A stretch of 64,000 nt of DNA from JAFDXJ01 sp039811225 (GCA_039811225.1 JBDHYG010000011.1:1-64000), one strand, 5' to 3'. Counted from the stretch's first letter, positions 32,279 through 42,109 are shown. The notes: generated by a model not told the origin, from the letters alone. Program-made: numbers and translations.

Positions 32279-35200
32279 GCGCCTAAGGGAAGTTTGATAA
32301 AAAAAGTGGTGCCGATATGTTCTTTGGTTTCAAACCAGATTTTCCCTCCGGCATTTTCCACAATGCCTTTACAGATGGCCAGGCCCAAACCGGTACCTGA
32401 TGTCTTGGTGGTAAAATTCGGCATAAAGATTTTTGATTTCATTTCATCTTTTATGCCGGTTCCATGATCCGCCACCATAATTAATACATCCCCTTCATTT
32501 TTTTCCATGGATATATCAATCAGCGCAATGTCATTTTCCGGGGTTGCCTCAATGGCATTTTTAATAAGGTTGGTAAACAACCGGTTGATCTGCACTTTAT
32601 CTTCCAGTAGCATACAATTTGTTTCCGGCACTTTCCAGGAAATTTCCACTTTATCTTTTTCTTCAAATAATAATACCAGCGAAGCAATTAACTCATTCAG
32701 GTTAAACAATTCTTTTCTTGCCTTTGTAATATTTGCAAATTGTGAAAAATCAGCAGCTATTTGAGAGAGTTGGTCTATTTGTTCCACCAGGGTAGCTGCT
32801 ACTTTTCGGGAAAGTTCTTTCACATTGGCATCATCCCGATCGATAGCACGTTGCAGGTACTGGATGCTCAATTTCATTGGAGTAAGCGGGTTTTTAATTT
32901 CATGAGCCACCTGCCTGGCCATTTCCCGCCAGGCACCTTCCCGTTCACTTCTTGCCAGAGCCAATGCACTCTCTTCCAGTTTTTGCAGCATTTTATTGTA
33001 TTCATTTACCAATAGGCCCAACTCATCATTTCTTTTCCAGGCTATTTCTTCATTCACTTTACCCAAGCTTATATCCTTCATTTTATTAGCAATAAGCGAG
33101 AAGGAAGATGTAATTCGACGGGTAATGAATAAGGCAATAGTGCCGGCCAAAATAAAAATCAACGCATTCAAATTAATCAGCGTCACCAGGAAATTTGAAA
33201 TTTCCTGGTTCAATTCTTTTTGTGAATTCAGGTAAGGCACATTCAGGTAGGCTATCGTGGTACCTTTTTCATCTTTAACCGGCTGGTAAATACTAAGAAA
33301 AGAAAAGCCCGCTGCTTTTTCTTTTTCGATAACCTTGATGAGATAATTATAATGCATCTGATAATATGCATCCGGGTTCATTTTGTCACTGAGTACCTGC
33401 CGGTTAAAAATGTAAGGCTGTGAACTGGCTTTCAGATTGCCATTGACATCATAGAAATTTACGTCTGTATTCTGCACTTCAGAAATTTCCACAATTTTTC
33501 TTTCAAGGTCGCCACTCAGGCCGATATTGCTAACATTGATATCTTCATCAAAAACAAGTTCGCTTTTGATGACCGATTCAATCTGATTAACCATAATATT
33601 GGAAATATTTGTCAGCTTATCCCGGTTGTTTTTATCGAAGCGATAAATGAAAAATGAAATAGTAGCGACGCCGATAATAATAAAAGAGAAAATACTTACA
33701 CTCAGGATGATCGTTTGAATCTGTGCCCGGATATTAAAATTGAAAATCTGTTTCAGGTTTTTCCATTGAAACCGCGCTTTGAAAAACAGGGTGCCATAGT
33801 GCAGCAATACCACCACCAAAATAAACAGGCAAAACAGGTAGGCAAATAAGGTCAGGGATTCCAGGAACCAATTGTCATTGCGTACAACAATAATTGTTTT
33901 CAGCGCATTGGGGAAATACCATAATTCACTGAAGCCACTCTCTTTTTCCGTAAAAAATTCTTCCCCGGCAGGCCGGCTGATCGTTAATGTATCAGGAAAA
34001 GTATAATCTTCGGAACTGCTTACCAGGTGGTTTTTATTGTAGATAGCATATGAATAATCGGAAGGCACCACACTCGTTATGATTCCGGATTCTTTAAAAA
34101 GCTCCGGGATCAATGCCTGGTTTTTAATGGTTTTCGGATCTACAATTACAAAAATATTCCCGACAAATTTTCCTTCCGGGTCATAAATATTTTTAAGGTA
34201 GATATAACCAAAATGATCGGAATTATTTTCATACATAAATAGCCCGGGAATATTCGTGGGCTTTCCCTGTGAAACCAGGATCGCATTAATAACATCATAA
34301 CTGGTATTGTCCAGGTTGTAAAGCGGTTGATGAGCGGTATCGAATGTGTAGATACGGGTCTCATATTTATTCAGGTAGCCGGAAAAATTATTATTAATAA
34401 TACTATCCTTTAGATATTTATTATTGTATTTGTCTTCAAAACGATAAAAGTTGTCCGCGAGGAAGGAGCCCGAGAAACCGGTAATGGCGGTGCGTAACAG
34501 GTATTCTTCTCCCTGGTCAGATTGCAAGGCAAGCTTGAATGCATAATTTTCCTGGTGTGCTTTTTCTATCAGCCGGTTTTGATACGTTACCAAGGCGGTT
34601 ATAGGTAGAATAAAAAAGATACTCCAGAAAATAAAAAATACAGATTTGTACAATGAAATTTTGTAATCAGCCTGGCGAAAGGATAATATAACGAGATAGA
34701 GCAGCAACCAGATCAGTGTACATAAATAGACAATTAAGTTACTGTTACTGGTGAGAAATGACAAATAAAATAAACCGGATGCAGCAGTAATAACAAGGCG
34801 CCATAGAAAAGATATCCCACCGGCCAGTTTCACCTGTTCCAGTAAATTCATCAGGTAATAAAAGCTCAGTACCAGAAAGCAAAGTATCAACAGGGTAATG
34901 ATCGTATAAATATTTATAGAGAAGAAGTCAGTCACATTGAAAGGCACTGTAGAATCTTTAACCAGGCTACTGATGATATCCACAAAATAAAAAGTACTTA
35001 ACGGTAATGCAACCATTGCCAGCACAGAAATATACCGAATGATTTTTTTATGTTGTGTATCCCCGGTTATCTGCTTCTCCTTATAATTAAAGCGGATGAA
35101 GGTGAACAACCAAAAAAGGATAATAACATTGATCAGTAAATCACCGAGGGAAGGATGTAAGGTGCTGGATGCATAAATCAATGGATCAAATAACGGGATA

Positions 35201-36048
35201 CTCCGGAACATGGCCGGTATGGTAAAGAAATAAGTAATCCCCCGTACGATGAAGATGGTGATGGTCAGCAGCGAAAGGCCTTTCAGGAAACCATGTGATT
35301 GTACGATTCCGGTAGCTGCAAAATTCAGGAATATCATCACGCAAATGATGGCGATGATACGAAGGATGATTGGGAGGTTGCCGGGTGAACCATCATTCAA
35401 CGCATGTTTCCTGGCTATACGAAAAAGTAATTGCTGCTGGCTATTGTAAACAGCTGCACCATTTGGTGCATTGGTAGTATCATACATATCCTGCAAGGAA
35501 GGCAATGCAGCAAAATGGGTTTGCAAATATTTATTCTCAATAAAATAATGCCATTGTACCGGGATTAAACCGGCAAGGATAAAAGTATGGCCATGTGCCG
35601 TAAAAGTATGTTTCAGCAATTCAAAGGAACCATTTTGATTATTGACCATATGTGCTCCATCCGAACGTGACAGGTCATCCATATTAACGGCCATGGCATT
35701 TGTATTCCAATAAAGTTGCAATGGATTACCTCTGTCATTCAGTTGATAAACAAAAATGCCCATGCCGTTATTAATCAGGTCCAGTTTTATCTTCTCCGGG
35801 TTATCGGTTAATAAGGCATTAATAGCCAGGGAATCATCCTTTAGTTGTTGAAAAATATTTTCCTTCGCTACAATATCATTGGTGATCAACTGAGCCACAC
35901 TCCCGGGATTGGAGCCAAATGAAAAATAAGTGGTAAACAGGAATGAGATTGTATATAGCCAGGCTGCAATGATTAACAGGTAGCCATGCCGGTACAATAT
36001 TTTTTTAAATGTAGCGATCAATGGGAATTGTTTTTGATTTGGTTCCAC
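32275..36048 (-). CDS. Membrane sensor histidine kinase (NtrY-like), 1257 aa
   Basis: A very large sensor kinase. The N-terminus has a membrane helix at about 15-40, an extracytoplasmic sensor segment, and then a series of about eight to ten predicted membrane helices (about 225-500). A second extracytoplasmic region and helix near 720-790 and another near 960-985 precede a HAMP domain (ITRRITSSFSLIANKMKDIS). The phosphorylated histidine is in ARQVAHEIKNPLTPMKL near 1050, and the HATPase domain has N (NLIKNAIEATPEN), DHGTGI and TGLGLAICKGIVENAG motifs. This arrangement resembles NtrY-type kinases. No response regulator is adjacent. Its start overlaps the mazG 3' end by 31 bases. Confidence 0.93.
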   Translation of the reverse strand: MEPNQKQFPLIATFKKILYRHGYLLIIAAWLYTISFLFTTYFSFGSNPGSVAQLITNDIVAKENIFQQLKDDSLAINALLTDNPEKIKLDLINNGMGIFVYQLNDRGNPLQLYWNTNAMAVNMDDLSRSDGAHMVNNQNGSFELLKHTFTAHGHTFILAGLIPVQWHYFIENKYLQTHFAALPSLQDMYDTTNAPNGAAVYNSQQQLLFRIARKHALNDGSPGNLPIILRIIAIICVMIFLNFAATGIVQSHGFLKGLSLLTITIFIVRGITYFFTIPAMFRSIPLFDPLIYASSTLHPSLGDLLINVIILFWLFTFIRFNYKEKQITGDTQHKKIIRYISVLAMVALPLSTFYFVDIISSLVKDSTVPFNVTDFFSINIYTIITLLILCFLVLSFYYLMNLLEQVKLAGGISFLWRLVITAASGLFYLSFLTSNSNLIVYLCTLIWLLLYLVILSFRQADYKISLYKSVFFIFWSIFFILPITALVTYQNRLIEKAHQENYAFKLALQSDQGEEYLLRTAITGFSGSFLADNFYRFEDKYNNKYLKDSIINNNFSGYLNKYETRIYTFDTAHQPLYNLDNTSYDVINAILVSQGKPTNIPGLFMYENNSDHFGYIYLKNIYDPEGKFVGNIFVIVDPKTIKNQALIPELFKESGIITSVVPSDYSYAIYNKNHLVSSSEDYTFPDTLTISRPAGEEFFTEKESGFSELWYFPNALKTIIVVRNDNWFLESLTLFAYLFCLFILVVVLLHYGTLFFKARFQWKNLKQIFNFNIRAQIQTIILSVSIFSFIIIGVATISFFIYRFDKNNRDKLTNISNIMVNQIESVIKSELVFDEDINVSNIGLSGDLERKIVEISEVQNTDVNFYDVNGNLKASSQPYIFNRQVLSDKMNPDAYYQMHYNYLIKVIEKEKAAGFSFLSIYQPVKDEKGTTIAYLNVPYLNSQKELNQEISNFLVTLINLNALIFILAGTIALFITRRITSSFSLIANKMKDISLGKVNEEIAWKRNDELGLLVNEYNKMLQKLEESALALARSEREGAWREMARQVAHEIKNPLTPMKLSIQYLQRAIDRDDANVKELSRKVAATLVEQIDQLSQIAADFSQFANITKARKELFNLNELIASLVLLFEEKDKVEISWKVPETNCMLLEDKVQINRLFTNLIKNAIEATPENDIALIDISMEKNEGDVLIMVADHGTGIKDEMKSKIFMPNFTTKTSGTGLGLAICKGIVENAGGKIWFETKEHIGTTFFIKLPLGA

Positions 36049-36821
36049 ATAGCATCCATCTCTTCCAGGGAAAGCGTATCCAGTGCAACACCTTTGTCTG
36101 CAGCCATCTTCTCCATACCCCGGAATCGCCTGATAAATTTCTGATTTATTTTTTCCAAAGCGCTCTCCGGATCTATTTGCAAAAATCGGGCATAATTGAC
36201 CAGGCTGAACAGTGTATCACCCAATTCTTCCTCCATGGCATGTCGGTCCTGCCGGGCAATGGCATCTTGCAATTCATTAATTTCTTCTTCCACTTTAGCA
36301 AATACATCGGCTGTCTCTTTCCATTCAAAGCCGGTTTGCTTTGCTTTATCCTGGATGCGCAGGGCTTTTACCATGGCAGGCAAACCGGCCGGGACGCCAT
36401 CCAATGCGGATGTCTTCCCGGATTTCTTTTTAAGCTTTTCCCAGTTTCGCTTTACTTCTTCTTCATCCTGCACCTGTACATCCCCGTATATATGCGGATG
36501 CCGGTGTATCAGTTTTTTACAGATCGTTTCCATTACCTGTTGCAGGGTAAATTTTTTTTCTTCTGTTGCAATTTTTGCATAGAAAACAATATGCAGCAAA
36601 ATATCGCTCAGCTCTTCCTGCATATTCTGCCAGTCTTCATTTGAAATGGCCTCAGCTAATTCATACATTTCTTCTATGGTGAGCGAGCGCAGGGAAGCGA
36701 TTGTTTGCTTTTTATCCCAGGGGCACTTCTCCCGTAGATCATCCATTATATGCACAAGTTGCAGGAATGCAGCAGCAAGGGGGTCATCCATCCTTATGGG
36801 CTTATTATTTTCCGATGTCAT
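36018..36821 (-). CDS. mazG: Nucleoside triphosphate pyrophosphohydrolase MazG
   Basis: Hydrolyses (d)NTPs to NMP and pyrophosphate and clears non-canonical or excess nucleotides. The 267-residue protein has two tandem MazG modules: the first with CPWDKKQTIASLRSLTIEEM near 34-53 and EELSDILLHIVFYAKIA near 69-85, the second with EEINELQDAI and MEEELGDTLFSLVNYARFLQ near 187-217. The EExxE and ExxD metal-binding residues are present in both. The sensor kinase gene begins inside its last 31 bases, so they are translationally coupled. A minus-strand AACCTTTG box near 36881 is a weak -7 candidate. Confidence 0.95.
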   Translation of the reverse strand: MTSENNKPIRMDDPLAAAFLQLVHIMDDLREKCPWDKKQTIASLRSLTIEEMYELAEAISNEDWQNMQEELSDILLHIVFYAKIATEEKKFTLQQVMETICKKLIHRHPHIYGDVQVQDEEEVKRNWEKLKKKSGKTSALDGVPAGLPAMVKALRIQDKAKQTGFEWKETADVFAKVEEEINELQDAIARQDRHAMEEELGDTLFSLVNYARFLQIDPESALEKINQKFIRRFRGMEKMAADKGVALDTLSLEEMDAMWNQIKNNSH

Positions 36822-36924
36822 CCTTTAATTTTAACTAAAAATACATTACTAAAAATTAATGGCAATACATACATTGCAAAGGTTTAACCGTTTTGGGAAA
36901 AAACAGGTACTAATTAATTGAATT

Positions 36925-37758
36925 ATGAAAAAAGTATATTGTTGTATTCTTGGTATGTTAGGCGTCTTTATCGGCAGAAGCCAGTTTTATTACACGGATA
37001 TCATTACCACACAACAAACCAATGCACAATATCTTTTATTAAAACAAAATAAAATTCATACGGTTTCTGCCAAAAGTTATGACCCGGATCAGCAACTTTC
37101 CCCGGACTTCAAACTGGAACAGGTAATTGCTCAGGACCAGCAAAGCATTACAACTAATTCCCTTGCCGTAAATACCGGCAATACAATTTCAACTTCTTAT
37201 TATCATGATAACCGGTTGGTGAAAACAATTGACAGCAGTGAAAATTTGCTTAGTATCGTGCAATACGAATACGATTCCGAAAATAATATCGTGCAAATTA
37301 CCACAACCACAACCGATCATTTTATGGGCAGCAGGTCGGAAGAAAAACATGAATGGTTTTATGAAAACGGGCAACCAAAGCAAATGATACGAATCAAAAA
37401 TAATACGGATACTACATTCGTAACTTTTGAAAAAGATAATGCGGGGAATATTTCCGCTGAAAAATGGACTAAGCAAAAACGGCTTATCGAGCAATATTAC
37501 TACTATTACAATGAAGCAAATTTGCTCACTGATATTGTGCGCTATAACAGTAAGGCCAAACGCCTTTTACCGGATTTCACATTTGATTATGATACACAAG
37601 ACCGGGTTGTTCATTTCACGCAGGTACTCAATGGTGCTGCTAATTACCTGAGTTGGCTTTATGTATATTTGCCCAATGGGTTAAAAGATACAGAGTCCTG
37701 TTTTGACAAACAAAAGCTCCCTGTCGGGAAAATTGTTTTTGAATACCAAACTTTTTAA
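36925..37758 (+). CDS. Secreted YD/RHS-like repeat protein
   Basis: A 277-residue protein with a probable signal peptide (MKKVYCCILGMLGVFIGRSQ) and a Tyr/Asp-rich body. Several segments look like YD repeats as found in RHS proteins: EYDSENNIVQITTT, ENGQPKQMIRIKN, KDNAGNISAEKW, YYYNEANLLTDIVRYN, FDYDTQDRVVHF, and YLPNGLKDTESCF. Proteins of this kind are common in Bacteroidota and lack a toxin domain here. No T9SS tail is visible. It is followed after 2 bases by a small membrane protein, so both are probably one transcript. The biological role is unknown. Confidence 0.75.
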   Translation: MKKVYCCILGMLGVFIGRSQFYYTDIITTQQTNAQYLLLKQNKIHTVSAKSYDPDQQLSPDFKLEQVIAQDQQSITTNSLAVNTGNTISTSYYHDNRLVKTIDSSENLLSIVQYEYDSENNIVQITTTTTDHFMGSRSEEKHEWFYENGQPKQMIRIKNNTDTTFVTFEKDNAGNISAEKWTKQKRLIEQYYYYYNEANLLTDIVRYNSKAKRLLPDFTFDYDTQDRVVHFTQVLNGAANYLSWLYVYLPNGLKDTESCFDKQKLPVGKIVFEYQTF

Positions 37759-37760
37759 AG

Positions 37761-38078
37761 ATGAAATTCATCCGTGATAAAGCAACGCAGGAGAAAGCCG
37801 ATATTTCGGTTCATGTGTTTAATGGTGCCATTTCTATGGCAGGTGTTAGTGTTACTGTTATTGCATTATTCCGCGTATTAAAAATGAATACCTACACTTA
37901 TGCGGATGAAATTCTGTCTTTTAATTTAATTATTTTACTGGCATCTGCTTTCTTCGCCTATTCTTCATTACGCCAGGGCCGCAGTAACCGGCTGGAATTA
38001 TTTGCTGACATCTTATTCTTCCTCGGCATGTGCATCATGCTGGTTGTTGGTTTTATTATTGTGTACACTTCTTACTAA
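37761..38078 (+). CDS. Small membrane protein (105 aa)
   Basis: I do not recognise the family. The protein has three hydrophobic segments: about residues 25-45 (GAISMAGVSVTVIALFRVL), 55-73 (LSFNLIILLASAFFAYSSL), and 82-104 (LFADILFFLGMCIMLVVGFI). The N-terminus is charged (MKFIRDKATQEKADISVHV). It starts 2 bases after the preceding secreted protein. A three-helix inner-membrane protein is the best description; it may pair functionally with the upstream protein, but there is no evidence beyond linkage. Confidence 0.65.
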   Translation: MKFIRDKATQEKADISVHVFNGAISMAGVSVTVIALFRVLKMNTYTYADEILSFNLIILLASAFFAYSSLRQGRSNRLELFADILFFLGMCIMLVVGFIIVYTSY

Positions 38079-38089
38079 TTTCCGATTTG

Positions 38090-38473
38090 TCAGACGGCAT
38101 CAAACCATACCGGGTTATTATTATCCGGGTCAGCATGGTAGTTAATAAAAAGTTCATCACCTTTCCGGATTGGCTGAACAGTCATGATCTGCATGACCCG
38201 TTGTTCGAAATCCATTTCATACACACAATTGGCGGGTGCCCGGTGATTGTACAGGGAAAGATATCCCAGGGCGATACAAGCTTGTTTTCTGTTTTTACCC
38301 CATTCAAAAATATAATCAAACAATCGTGTCTTTTCAACGAGTATCCTTTCTGAGGCAGATAACACAATAACCGGGGATATTTCCACAATGGTATGGGCTG
38401 GAATATTTTTCGTGGTAAAAACCCCACGGCCCTTTTTCCCCGAAGGGGCAATACATAAAAAAGGTAAAATCAT
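38090..38473 (-). CDS. SET domain protein
   Basis: A 127-residue SET domain, the fold of SAM-dependent protein lysine methyltransferases. The opening CIAPSGKKGRGVFTTKNIPA (about 7-26) is the GRGVF SAM-site motif, LGYLSLYNHRAPANCVYEMD (about 69-88) is the NHxxxxN pseudoknot motif (NH...NC), and IRKGDELFINYH (about 101-112) is the catalytic ELxxxY motif. It has no pre-SET cysteine cluster or other domains. Small stand-alone SET proteins occur in many bacteria; targets are unknown. Convergent with the membrane-protein gene and divergent from mgtE. Confidence 0.85.
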   Translation of the reverse strand: MILPFLCIAPSGKKGRGVFTTKNIPAHTIVEISPVIVLSASERILVEKTRLFDYIFEWGKNRKQACIALGYLSLYNHRAPANCVYEMDFEQRVMQIMTVQPIRKGDELFINYHADPDNNNPVWFDAV

Positions 38474-38564
38474 TTGCGGGTTACTATTAACCTTGAAGTT
38501 ACTGCCTGTCCATTAAAAAAATTATAAGTTATGAAAAAAAATATGATAAGCACACGTGGCAACT

Positions 38565-38572
38565 TAAATTTG
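38565..38572 (+). promoter_or_regulatory. -7 element of mgtE (leaderless?)
   Basis: TAAATTTG ends 5 bases before the mgtE ATG (38577), so the expected transcription start falls on the start codon. Confidence 0.5.
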
Positions 38573-38576
38573 CCGT

Positions 38577-39983
38577 ATGAGCCTGGAGACAAAACAGCCG
38601 ACCATTCAAGAACAATTTGAACAATTACTGGAGCAGCATGACAGGAAAGGGCTGGGCGATTTTTTAAATGATCAGAATATCAGCGATGTGGTCAAACTGA
38701 TAGAGGAATATCCCGATCAGAATAAAGAAATCATATCTGATATGGCGATCCACCGGGCAGCGAGTGTATTTAAAATCCTGGATATTTCAGACCAACGAAA
38801 AATTGTAAAGGAACTCCACCCACACAAGACCGCCGAACTACTCAACGAGTTGCAACCTGATGACCGTACGGATTTCTTCGAAGAATTACCAAAAGAAGCC
38901 TTGCGCAACCTCCTAAAATTATTGGACCCGGAGGAACGAAAAATCACTTTATCGCTGCTTGGCTATCCTGAAGATAGTGTGGGCCGGTTGATGACGCCGG
39001 ATTATGTATATGTTCATTCTTACAATACGGTGGCCTATGTACTTGATGTCATCCGGAAAGTGGCTAAGAATATTGAAACCATCGATGTGATCTATGTCAT
39101 CAACCAGAAAGGGGAATTACTGGATGACATACGTATCCGGGATATAATTCTTGCTCCCCCTGAAAAGAAAGTAGAAGAACTCATGGACGGTCGTTTTGTT
39201 GCCCTGAATGTGAATGACGACCAGGAGCAGGCCAACCAGGTTTTCCAAATGAATAACCGGGTAGCTTTACCGGTTACCGATGACAATAATATTTTATTGG
39301 GAATTGTGACGATTGATGATATGTTTTGGGTTGCCAATGAAGAGTACAGTGAGGATATTCAAAAGATCGGTGGTACGGAGGCATTGGATGAACCTTACCT
39401 GGATACGCCTTTTTTCAAACTCATCAAAAAAAGAGCGGGTTGGTTAATCATTTTATTTATCGGGGAATTATTCACAGCAACAGCCATGGCTTATTTCAGT
39501 GACGAAATAGGTAAAGCGGTGGTGCTTTCCCTGTTTGTTCCTCTTATCATGAGTAGTGGGGGGAACAGTGGCTCGCAAGCTTCCACACTGATCATCCAGG
39601 CCATGGCAGTCGGTGATATTAAATTGACAGACTGGTGGCGGGTAATTCGCCGGGAAGTTTTCAGCGGCCTGGTATTAGGTGGTATTTTAGGTTTAATTGG
39701 TTTTACCCGTATCACCATTTGGCATTTTGCCATGGCCAATGGCCTCATTGAAAACTTATATGGTGAACATTGGTTGGGTATTGCGGCTACGGTAGGCGTT
39801 TCGCTGATCGGTGTAGTGCTTTGGGGCACTTTAAGTGGATCCACACTACCGCTAATTCTAAAAAAGTTTGGCGCTGACCCGGCTGCTTCTTCTGCTCCTT
39901 TTGTCGCTACCCTGGTAGATGTTACCGGGCTGATCATTTATTTTTCTGTTGCGTATTTATTTCTTGCCGGTGTTTTATTATAA
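38577..39983 (+). CDS. mgtE: Magnesium transporter MgtE
   Basis: A 468-residue magnesium channel/transporter. The cytosolic N domain (about 1-130) has repeated helical motifs (LHPHKTAELLNELQPDDRTD), two CBS domains follow (about 135-270, with VGRLMTPDYVYVHSYNTV and RFVALNVNDDQEQANQVF), and five membrane helices run from about 300 to the end. The pore helices include VPLIMSSGGNSGSQASTLI near 320-338, the conserved GNSGSQ segment, and the plug helix precedes them. Cytosolic Mg2+ bound between the N and CBS domains closes the channel. It is monocistronic, with a terminator shared with dnaK. Confidence 0.95.
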   Translation: MSLETKQPTIQEQFEQLLEQHDRKGLGDFLNDQNISDVVKLIEEYPDQNKEIISDMAIHRAASVFKILDISDQRKIVKELHPHKTAELLNELQPDDRTDFFEELPKEALRNLLKLLDPEERKITLSLLGYPEDSVGRLMTPDYVYVHSYNTVAYVLDVIRKVAKNIETIDVIYVINQKGELLDDIRIRDIILAPPEKKVEELMDGRFVALNVNDDQEQANQVFQMNNRVALPVTDDNNILLGIVTIDDMFWVANEEYSEDIQKIGGTEALDEPYLDTPFFKLIKKRAGWLIILFIGELFTATAMAYFSDEIGKAVVLSLFVPLIMSSGGNSGSQASTLIIQAMAVGDIKLTDWWRVIRREVFSGLVLGGILGLIGFTRITIWHFAMANGLIENLYGEHWLGIAATVGVSLIGVVLWGTLSGSTLPLILKKFGADPAASSAPFVATLVDVTGLIIYFSVAYLFLAGVLL

Positions 39984-40033
39984 GAAATCATTATTTGCAT
40001 TCTCAAGTTTTATAGTCAGGCTAACAAAATAAT

Positions 40034-40062
40034 AAAGCCCTACACAAATAGTGCAGGGCTTT
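40034..40062. terminator. Bidirectional terminator between mgtE and dnaK
   Basis: AAAGCCCT and AGGGCTTT with CAC/GTG beyond one mismatch form a 12-position stem, with A-run and T-run flanks for both strands. Confidence 0.85.
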
Positions 40063-40080
40063 AAAATCTATCCAAAACGA

Positions 40081-41994
40081 TTATTTCACTTCTTCAAATT
40101 CCGCATCAGTTACTGTATCACTTCCGGCATTTTCTGGTCCTGCATTATCTTGTGGTTGTGCACCATCCGTGCCGGGTTGCTGTGTGCCGGCTGCCTGTGC
40201 TTTATAGATTTCTTCGCTGGCAGCTGTCCAGGCTGTATTCAATTCGGCCAATGCTGTATCGATGGCGGCTGCATCCTGGTTTTTATGTGCTGTTTTTAAT
40301 TTTTCCAGCGCGGCTTCCAGGGGTGCTTTTTTATCTGCTGAAATTTTTTCACCAAACTCTTTCAATTGTTTTTCCGTTTGGAAAATCATGCTATCAGCCT
40401 GGTTCAGTTTTTCAATTTTTTCTTTCTCAGCTTTATCGGCAGCTTCATTGGCTTTTGCATCGGCTTTCATTTTTTCAATTTCGTCTTTGCTTAAGCCACT
40501 ACCTGCCTCAATACGAATTTTTTGTTCCTTACCGGTGCCTTTATCTTTTGCACTAACATGCAACATGCCATTCGCATCTATATCGAAGGTAACTTCAATC
40601 TGCGGGACACCACGTGGAGCCGGTGGTATATCTGCCAGGTTGAACTTACCCAGGCTTTTATTATGTGCTGCCATGGGCCTTTCCCCCTGCAATACATGTA
40701 TTTCTACGCCCGGCTGGTTATCACTTGCCGTAGAAAACGTTTCTGTTTTCTTGGTAGGAATAGTCGTATTGGCCGGGATCATAGTAGTCATTACACCGCC
40801 CAGTGTTTCTATACCCAGGCTTAAAGGAGTAACATCCAATAACAACACATCTTTGATTTCCCCGGTAAGTACGGCGCCTTGAATAGCTGCACCAATAGCA
40901 ACTACTTCATCTGGGTTCACACCTTTGCTTGGTTTTTTTCCAAAAAATTTCTCTACTATTTCCTGCACTTTCGGAATACGTGTACTACCTCCTACCAAAA
41001 TGACTTCATCAATTTGGGATGCATTATAGCCTGCATCTTTTAACGCAATTTCGCAGGGCTTTAAGCAACGTGCAAACAGGCTATCGGCCAGTTGTTCAAA
41101 TTTTGCCCGGCTTAATTTTTTTACCAGGTGCTTGGGTACACCATCCAATGCAGTGATATAAGGTAAATTAATTTCAGTTTCCATGGAAGAACTCAACTCG
41201 ATCTTGGCCTTTTCAGCTGCTTCTTTCAAACGTTGCAATGCCATCGGATCTTTGCGCAAATCTATATTCTCATCTTTCTTGAATTCTTCTGCCAGCCAGT
41301 CCATAATCACTTTATCAAAATCATCACCTCCCAGGTGAGTATCTCCATTTGTACTTTTTACTTCAAAAACACCATCACCCAAATCCAATACAGAAATATC
41401 AAATGTACCGCCACCGAGGTCAAACACGGCGATCTTCTGATCGGTATGTTTTTTATCCAGGCCATAAGCCAGGGCCGCAGCAGTCGGCTCATTTACTATC
41501 CGGCGTACGGTAAGTCCGGCAATTTCACCAGCTTCCTTTGTTGCCTGGCGTTGGGCATCATTAAAATATGCCGGAACCGTAATAACGGCCTCATGTACTT
41601 CCTGCCCCAGGAAATCCTCTGCTGTTTTCTTCATTTTCTGCAGAATCATCGCGGAAATTTCCTGTGGTGTATATAGCCTACCATCAATATCAATACGGAC
41701 TGTATTATTGTCACCCTTTGTTACTTTATAACTCCAGTGGCTGATCTCTTCCGTTACTTCGTCATACCGGCGGCCCATAAAGCGTTTAACGCTCATGATC
41801 GTGTTATGTGGATTGGTAATTGCCTGGCGCTTTGCCGGGTCACCAACTTTTCGCTCCCCATTTTTAAGAAATGCAACGACGCTTGGGGTTGTGCGCCTGC
41901 CTTCATCATTGGCAATAACGATGGGTTCATTTCCTTCCATTACCGAAACACAACTATTGGTTGTACCCAGGTCGATGCCGATTATTTTTCCCAT
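40081..41994 (-). CDS. dnaK: Chaperone DnaK (Hsp70)
   Basis: A 637-residue ATP-dependent chaperone. The ATPase domain starts MGKIIGIDLGTTNSCVSVME, with VFDLGGGTFDISVLDLGDG near 196-214 and VGGSTRIPKVQEIVE near 338-352. The substrate-binding domain follows the linker DVLLLDVTPLSLGIETLGG, and the C-terminal lid ends with an EFEEVK tail, typical of DnaK, that contacts co-chaperones. It is transcribed alone; dnaJ and grpE are not in the window. No CIRCE-like operator or clear -7 box is seen in the 115-base upstream region. Confidence 0.98.
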   Translation of the reverse strand: MGKIIGIDLGTTNSCVSVMEGNEPIVIANDEGRRTTPSVVAFLKNGERKVGDPAKRQAITNPHNTIMSVKRFMGRRYDEVTEEISHWSYKVTKGDNNTVRIDIDGRLYTPQEISAMILQKMKKTAEDFLGQEVHEAVITVPAYFNDAQRQATKEAGEIAGLTVRRIVNEPTAAALAYGLDKKHTDQKIAVFDLGGGTFDISVLDLGDGVFEVKSTNGDTHLGGDDFDKVIMDWLAEEFKKDENIDLRKDPMALQRLKEAAEKAKIELSSSMETEINLPYITALDGVPKHLVKKLSRAKFEQLADSLFARCLKPCEIALKDAGYNASQIDEVILVGGSTRIPKVQEIVEKFFGKKPSKGVNPDEVVAIGAAIQGAVLTGEIKDVLLLDVTPLSLGIETLGGVMTTMIPANTTIPTKKTETFSTASDNQPGVEIHVLQGERPMAAHNKSLGKFNLADIPPAPRGVPQIEVTFDIDANGMLHVSAKDKGTGKEQKIRIEAGSGLSKDEIEKMKADAKANEAADKAEKEKIEKLNQADSMIFQTEKQLKEFGEKISADKKAPLEAALEKLKTAHKNQDAAAIDTALAELNTAWTAASEEIYKAQAAGTQQPGTDGAQPQDNAGPENAGSDTVTDAEFEEVK

Positions 41995-42109
41995 ATTCTT
42001 TAATTTAATTAACTGATAGTAAATTCCACGGACTTAATGACAATCTTTATGCCATTGGAAAAAAGGTGAAAAATTGGCAGAATATAAACAATGACCTCCT
42101 ATAAGCCAG

